Assembly: GCA_028753945.1 (NCBI GenBank) | Contig: JAPNXP010000003.1 | Span: 1-64,000 of the forward strand | Length of the DNA: 64,000 nucleotides | From: Hexactinellida sp. DTS-2022 | Lineage: Eukaryota > Porifera > Hexactinellida | Direction of reading: 5' to 3' | Shown: positions 60,843 through 64,000 of the stretch, one piece after another | How positions within the stretch are numbered: position 1 is the stretch's first letter | Layout: every line of letters starts with the position of its first letter | Notes under the pieces: model-generated | The model's database searches: none | Told to the model about the DNA's origin: nothing | Seen by the model: the letters and a program-made list of their open reading frames with translations, nothing else | Made by a program: the position numbers and the translations under genes

Positions 60843-60953
60843 TCCAAAATTGCAGCCTGCGCCGACAGCATATTCCTTTGGAGGCACTATCAATAAACAA
60901 CCAACAAAATATAGTGCCACCAAAGGAACAAACGTCGGCACAGGCTGCAATTT
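60843..60953 (-). repeat. Palindromic hairpin cassette 27
   Basis: Inner arms ACAGCATATTCC and GGAACAAACGTC are unpaired; the outer end runs into a small cassette at 60957. Confidence 0.9.
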
Positions 60954-60956
60954 CTT

Positions 60957-61076
60957 TTACTGTGCCGACTATACTATAGTATAGTGGCCCAGTTCTAATC
61001 TTACTGCCTTTAATATTATTACTGTGCCGACTATACTATAGTATAGTGGCCCAGTATTGGAATCACTGCCTTTATT
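60957..61076 (-). repeat. Small palindromic cassettes, 2 copies
   Basis: One of each main subtype. Confidence 0.93.
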
Positions 61077-61796
61077 GTATATTATTAGTTTTTCTCCGTA
61101 GACGGTGCCCTGGGCACATCTTTATACATTGAGGGCCGAAACTTGGCATGCAGGTGCGGAGTGACCGTCTAATTTGCACCTGGGGTTACGATTTTTGATC
61201 AGATACTTTTGTCACCTATTTAAGCTAATTATGGCTCATACCATAAAAAAATGAATAGTGAACTTGATAAAATTTACATATTGGGATATATAATTAATTC
61301 TACACCTTGTCACAGTGCAGGAATTTTCAAATTGGGCTTCGTTTGTGCCACAATTGACTTGAAAATTCTCTTTGTTTACTCGCACTTAAGTTTCAGTAAA
61401 CTGTGAAATCTACTTCCATTGTTTCAACTTGTAATAATTTTATTGATTTAACTTGTAAATCTTACTCTATTGTTTCAACTTGCGATAATTATATTGGTTT
61501 AACTTATAAATTCCAGCTGGCTTCTATTTAATTATAGTATTACTATACATTGGATTAAATTAAATAATTTAATATTAGGAACTTGTTGACCCAACTCAAC
61601 CAACCGTGGATAACATAGCTAAAAATAAATAACTAATAATATAATTTATTATCAATACATAATGAATGAATGGCATTAAACTCAAGATGGTTTATGATAG
61701 AAACCAACTTCAAATTTATCTACCGTTCCTTGTCTCTCCGACCAATTAACAAATGGTTCTTCACACCTTTGGCGTTGATGACTTGGCGAAAAAAAT

Positions 61797-61910
61797 CCAA
61801 AAATGCAGCCTGCGCCGACAGCATGTTCCTTTGGAGGCACTATCAATAAACCAACAAAAAAATATAGTGCCACCAAAGGAACATGCGTCGGCACAGGCTG
61901 CAATTTTGGA
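61797..61910 (-). repeat. Palindromic hairpin cassette 28
   Basis: CCAAAAATGCAGCC has an unpaired outer base. Last cassette before the domain ends near 61935. Confidence 0.9.
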
Positions 61911-61945
61911 TTTTTTATTATTAATATTACTTTCTTTTAGAGGAG

Positions 61946-62075
61946 GGAAAGGCCGCGAAGCGGCCTTTAATTGCATCGCGTAGTGCCTAATACGAACGAA
62001 CAAAGGTCGCGAAGCGACCTTTGTGAGAGAGTGATCCGTCGCGAAGCGACCGAGACCGAAGGGCTCGTACTATTA
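61946..62075 (+). mobile_element. Helitron-like tail, best-preserved stem-loops
   Basis: Three perfect stems: GGCCGCGAAGCGGCC, AAAGGTCGCGAAGCGACCTT and GTCGCGAAGCGAC, then CGAGACCGAAGGGCTCGTAC. Followed by TATTAAAACACAAGGCTGGG and a TG/TA run, then ACGAGTTGATTGAAGAAAGT, a Helitron-head-like layout. Confidence 0.7.
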
Positions 62076-62199
62076 AAACACAAGGCTGGGTGTATATATG
62101 TGTGTATATATATATTTGTTTGTATGTTACGAGTTGATTGAAGAAAGTGGACGGTTTCCAATTCTGATTTTTGGCATATCGGAGTAACTTTTGGCACCC

Positions 62200-63003
62200 A
62201 TCAACAAGTTGAGGTTTCCCACCAGTTTGCCAATATGCTTACTCATTATCGCATGATGACGTAATCACTAAAATTTCACATTGTTAATTTCTACTATTTA
62301 GGCCTATTTACGCTTTATAATTATCCCAACTGCGTGATATTTACTTGGTATTTGGAACCCCCGATATATTACAACACGATCAGGGAAGAGAGTTTATGAG
62401 TCATGTAAGTTGTTGCTAGGTTTCTAGAGATTAGTCTCAAACATAGTAATATCATTTGATTGATTAAATATGAAGGTATGTATATTAAAATTAAATAATA
62501 ATTGTGTAATTGAAACTTGAAAAGGGAATGTAGTCGTTGAAACAGTAAGAAAGAAAGAACAAAAATAACCCATTTCATTTGATTAAGAAATATTTTCACC
62601 GAGATACGCAGGTATGTACTAGTTGAAAATTAAATTTCTTTGCTATATATGTTACTACTGTTTTCAATAGAAAAAACGAAAATTTTGTATGCTTTTAGCA
62701 TATTTGACTTACATGTCTATTTGATATATATGTATATTTGTATACTTTTAACATATTGACTTGCATGTCTATACAACGCTCGTTTGTAAATAGGATTACG
62801 GACAGTTAAAATAATTCTTGTAAGTTTTGCATAATATAATCAACCTGTGTATGAGGCCTTCGAACCTTACACAACGCTTCCAAGGAGGAGATGGCTTACG
62901 AATCCGAGAGACCGTACATTTCATTACAAAATGGCAAAAGACTTGAGGTAGGGAGGGGGAAGTATTATTTCATTAATTTACTTTCCTTTCCATAGTAACC
63001 GGA
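62200..63003. other. Unassigned, with one local duplication
   Basis: No gene recognised. GTATGCTTTTAGCATATTTG ... ACATGTCTAT (62690) and GTATACTTTTAACATATTG ... GCATGTCTAT (62740) are a 49-bp tandem duplication. Confidence 0.45.
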
Positions 63004-63103
63004 ATAACATTGAGAAGGTATTTTCATTTAATACAAGCTAGGAACGCTGGCCCAAGTGCGAGTTGTAAGAAAATGCATAGCGCGGACGAGCAGCTTTCAG
63101 TTA
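63004..63103 (+). mobile_element. Diverged copy of the 15729-15826 Helitron-like 3' block
   Basis: TTTAATACAAGCTAGGAACG, GTGCGAGTTGTAAGAA and TAGCGCGGACGAGCAG align with the block at 15.7 kb; the stem GGGCCGCAGGCCC has decayed here. Confidence 0.5.
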
Positions 63104-63230
63104 GTTTGTTTGTTTGTTAGTTTTTTTGTTTGTCCACATGGGGTTTGTATTAAATGATATACCACATTTAGATCAAAATATGAACAAAGTAAATTCATTA
63201 AATTGAATATTCAATTGAGATCGAAATTAT

Positions 63231-63611
63231 TAAAACTTGATTGTTGTGTGTCAGTGTGTGTTTGTAAATATGTGCGTTTGTTTGTTTGTTTGTTTGTTTG
63301 TTCTTCTGTTTGTTTGTCCAGATTCTATTAAAGAGATGGAAGAAAAGAAACAGCATTTATAATTGAGATAGAGTCTAACTTCAAAATGTTTTAATAGGTA
63401 AAGAAGTATGTTGATTTCGAATTTTGAATTTATATACATTTCTAATATGGCATATATATTGTTGATATTTTCCCGAAAATAATTTAATGAACCTTCAAAA
63501 TGAACTTAGAGGCTAGCTTCCAATGGGTATTATAGCTATGCTGACTAGGAATTTCGCAATTATTGATTTACTAGCCGAAAAACCGCCCTCCGGGCGGCAT
63601 TTTTCTGCTAG
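63231..63611 (+). mobile_element. Helitron element E3 with canonical 3' end
   Basis: The left part (TTGATTGTTGTGTGTCAGTG, TTTG run, GTCCAGATTCTATTAAAG) and a single minisatellite unit match E1/E2. The right end is a long stem, CCGCCCTCCGGGCGG with flanking GCCGAAAAA/TTTTTCTGC, then CTAG|T at 63608-63612: a canonical Helitron 3' terminus. This ties the E1/E2 family to Helitrons. Confidence 0.68.
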
Positions 63612-63647
63612 TTTACTATGCTTTACTACGCTTTGTATTTGGTGGTA

Positions 63648-63737
63648 AGTTTCATTTTCACGTTTTAATCGCTTTCTCGCTGTATTGGGCGTTTGTTTAC
63701 AATCATTACCAACACGCGAACGTTTTTTAAGTGGCAT
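63648..63737 (-). pseudogene. Helitron-type N-terminal coding fragment with ATG
   Basis: The minus strand from 63737 reads MPLKKRSRVGNDCKQTPN, then TARKRLKRENET. It matches the fragment at 39795 at 23 of 30 residues while about ten shared residues use a different codon. The element ending at 63611 interrupts it after about 42 codons; the open frame then reads on into that element's end. Confidence 0.5.
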
Positions 63738-63818
63738 ACGTAATAGTTGATAACAGGTTTGGATTTTGTATGTAAATTATGACTGAAGTTGGCAAAATAT
63801 GTCAACCCGATCTATATA

Positions 63819-63995
63819 TAGTCAGGTTCTTTTATGATAAACATTCAAGGGACCATAAATTGTGCATAATAGAGAGACTTCATAATAAGCGAACTCAACT
63901 TAGTACAAACCCTATGTAAGTTGTTAAATTGGGACCATAAGGCTTGTTCATAATAAAGCAGACGAAATCTTGTTCATAATAAGCAGACCTGACTG
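63819..63995. mobile_element. pogo/Tigger-like MITE
   Basis: TAGTCAGGTTCTTTTATGAT at the left and ATAAGCAGACCTGACTG at the right are inverted; GGGACCATAAATTGTGCATA and ATTGGGACCATAAGGCTTGT are typical internal words. Flanked by TA on the left and ATA on the right. Confidence 0.65.
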
Positions 63996-64000
63996 ATAGC

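Larger units (their letters stand above)
54148..61935 (-). repeat. Mosaic repeat family, domain 4 (inverted)
   Basis: About eight units on the minus strand, beginning (from the left) with four cassettes. Parts match domain 2 in a shuffled order: 54370-55005 with 27930-28560, 55010-56612 with 28704-30310, and 56612-57246 with 25811-26449. In domain 2 the 26449 and 28704 joints are 2.25 kb apart; here they are adjacent. Beyond 57246 the units are short-type and more diverged. The right edge is just past hairpin 28, followed by a Helitron-like tail. Confidence 0.92.

Noticed and set aside
63513-63647. Continuation of the MPLKK frame
   Set aside because: Similarity to the 39.7-kb copy ends after ENET; the rest reads through the Helitron 3' stem.

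Overview
This is an AT-rich, intergenic-looking stretch of a eukaryotic genome built almost entirely from satellites and DNA-transposon relics. Helitron coding remnants, hAT and pogo-like elements, GT..AG intron-like signals and expanded microsatellites point to an animal, probably an invertebrate; the sequence alone does not let me place the phylum. I see no convincing host protein gene, tRNA or rRNA. The few protein-coding traces are transposon debris (a hAT transposase remnant near 21.1-22.0 kb, a Helitron N-terminal domain at 36.6-37.3 kb, two Helitron-like N-termini near 39.7 and 63.7 kb) plus a short recurring reading frame inside a repeat family.

Layout. 1-13.0 kb: a tandem satellite of 564-bp units (23 complete units in view, running off the left edge), each built from about 13 degenerate 41-42-bp sub-repeats. 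13.0-14.5 kb: an isolated piece of a large mosaic repeat family. 14.5-23.8 kb: Helitron-like elements, a nested stack (pogo-like MITE, split by a 2-kb hAT-like element stuffed with a GAACGAAC minisatellite, itself carrying a 185-bp MITE), a short region rich in CCAATCA motifs, and a hAT relic. 23.8-33.2 kb and 40.1-52.5 kb: two forward domains of the mosaic family. 33.2-40.1 kb: Helitron-like elements, several MITEs and a long palindromic element. 52.5-54.1 kb: spacer with a roughly 210-bp TG run. 54.1-61.9 kb: the mosaic family in inverted orientation. 61.9-64 kb: Helitron-like pieces and a pogo-like MITE.

The most unusual feature is the mosaic family itself. Each unit of about 0.85-1.7 kb carries a constant docking sequence ending in CTACGGAG and, next to it, one or both of two palindromic cassettes: a roughly 113-bp near-perfect hairpin (28 copies) and a roughly 35-bp palindrome inside a 50-60-bp cassette (about 48 copies). 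Both share the word CTGTGCCGAC and both keep a single unpaired base next to it. Several hairpin variants are changed on both arms in a base-pair-preserving way. The same units carry a 44-codon ATG-to-TGA reading frame that is intact in 14 of 21 copies, with one further open copy starting at GTG. The palindromes also sit at many of the rearrangement breakpoints between copies. Copy counts and coordinates were read by eye and are good to a few bases.
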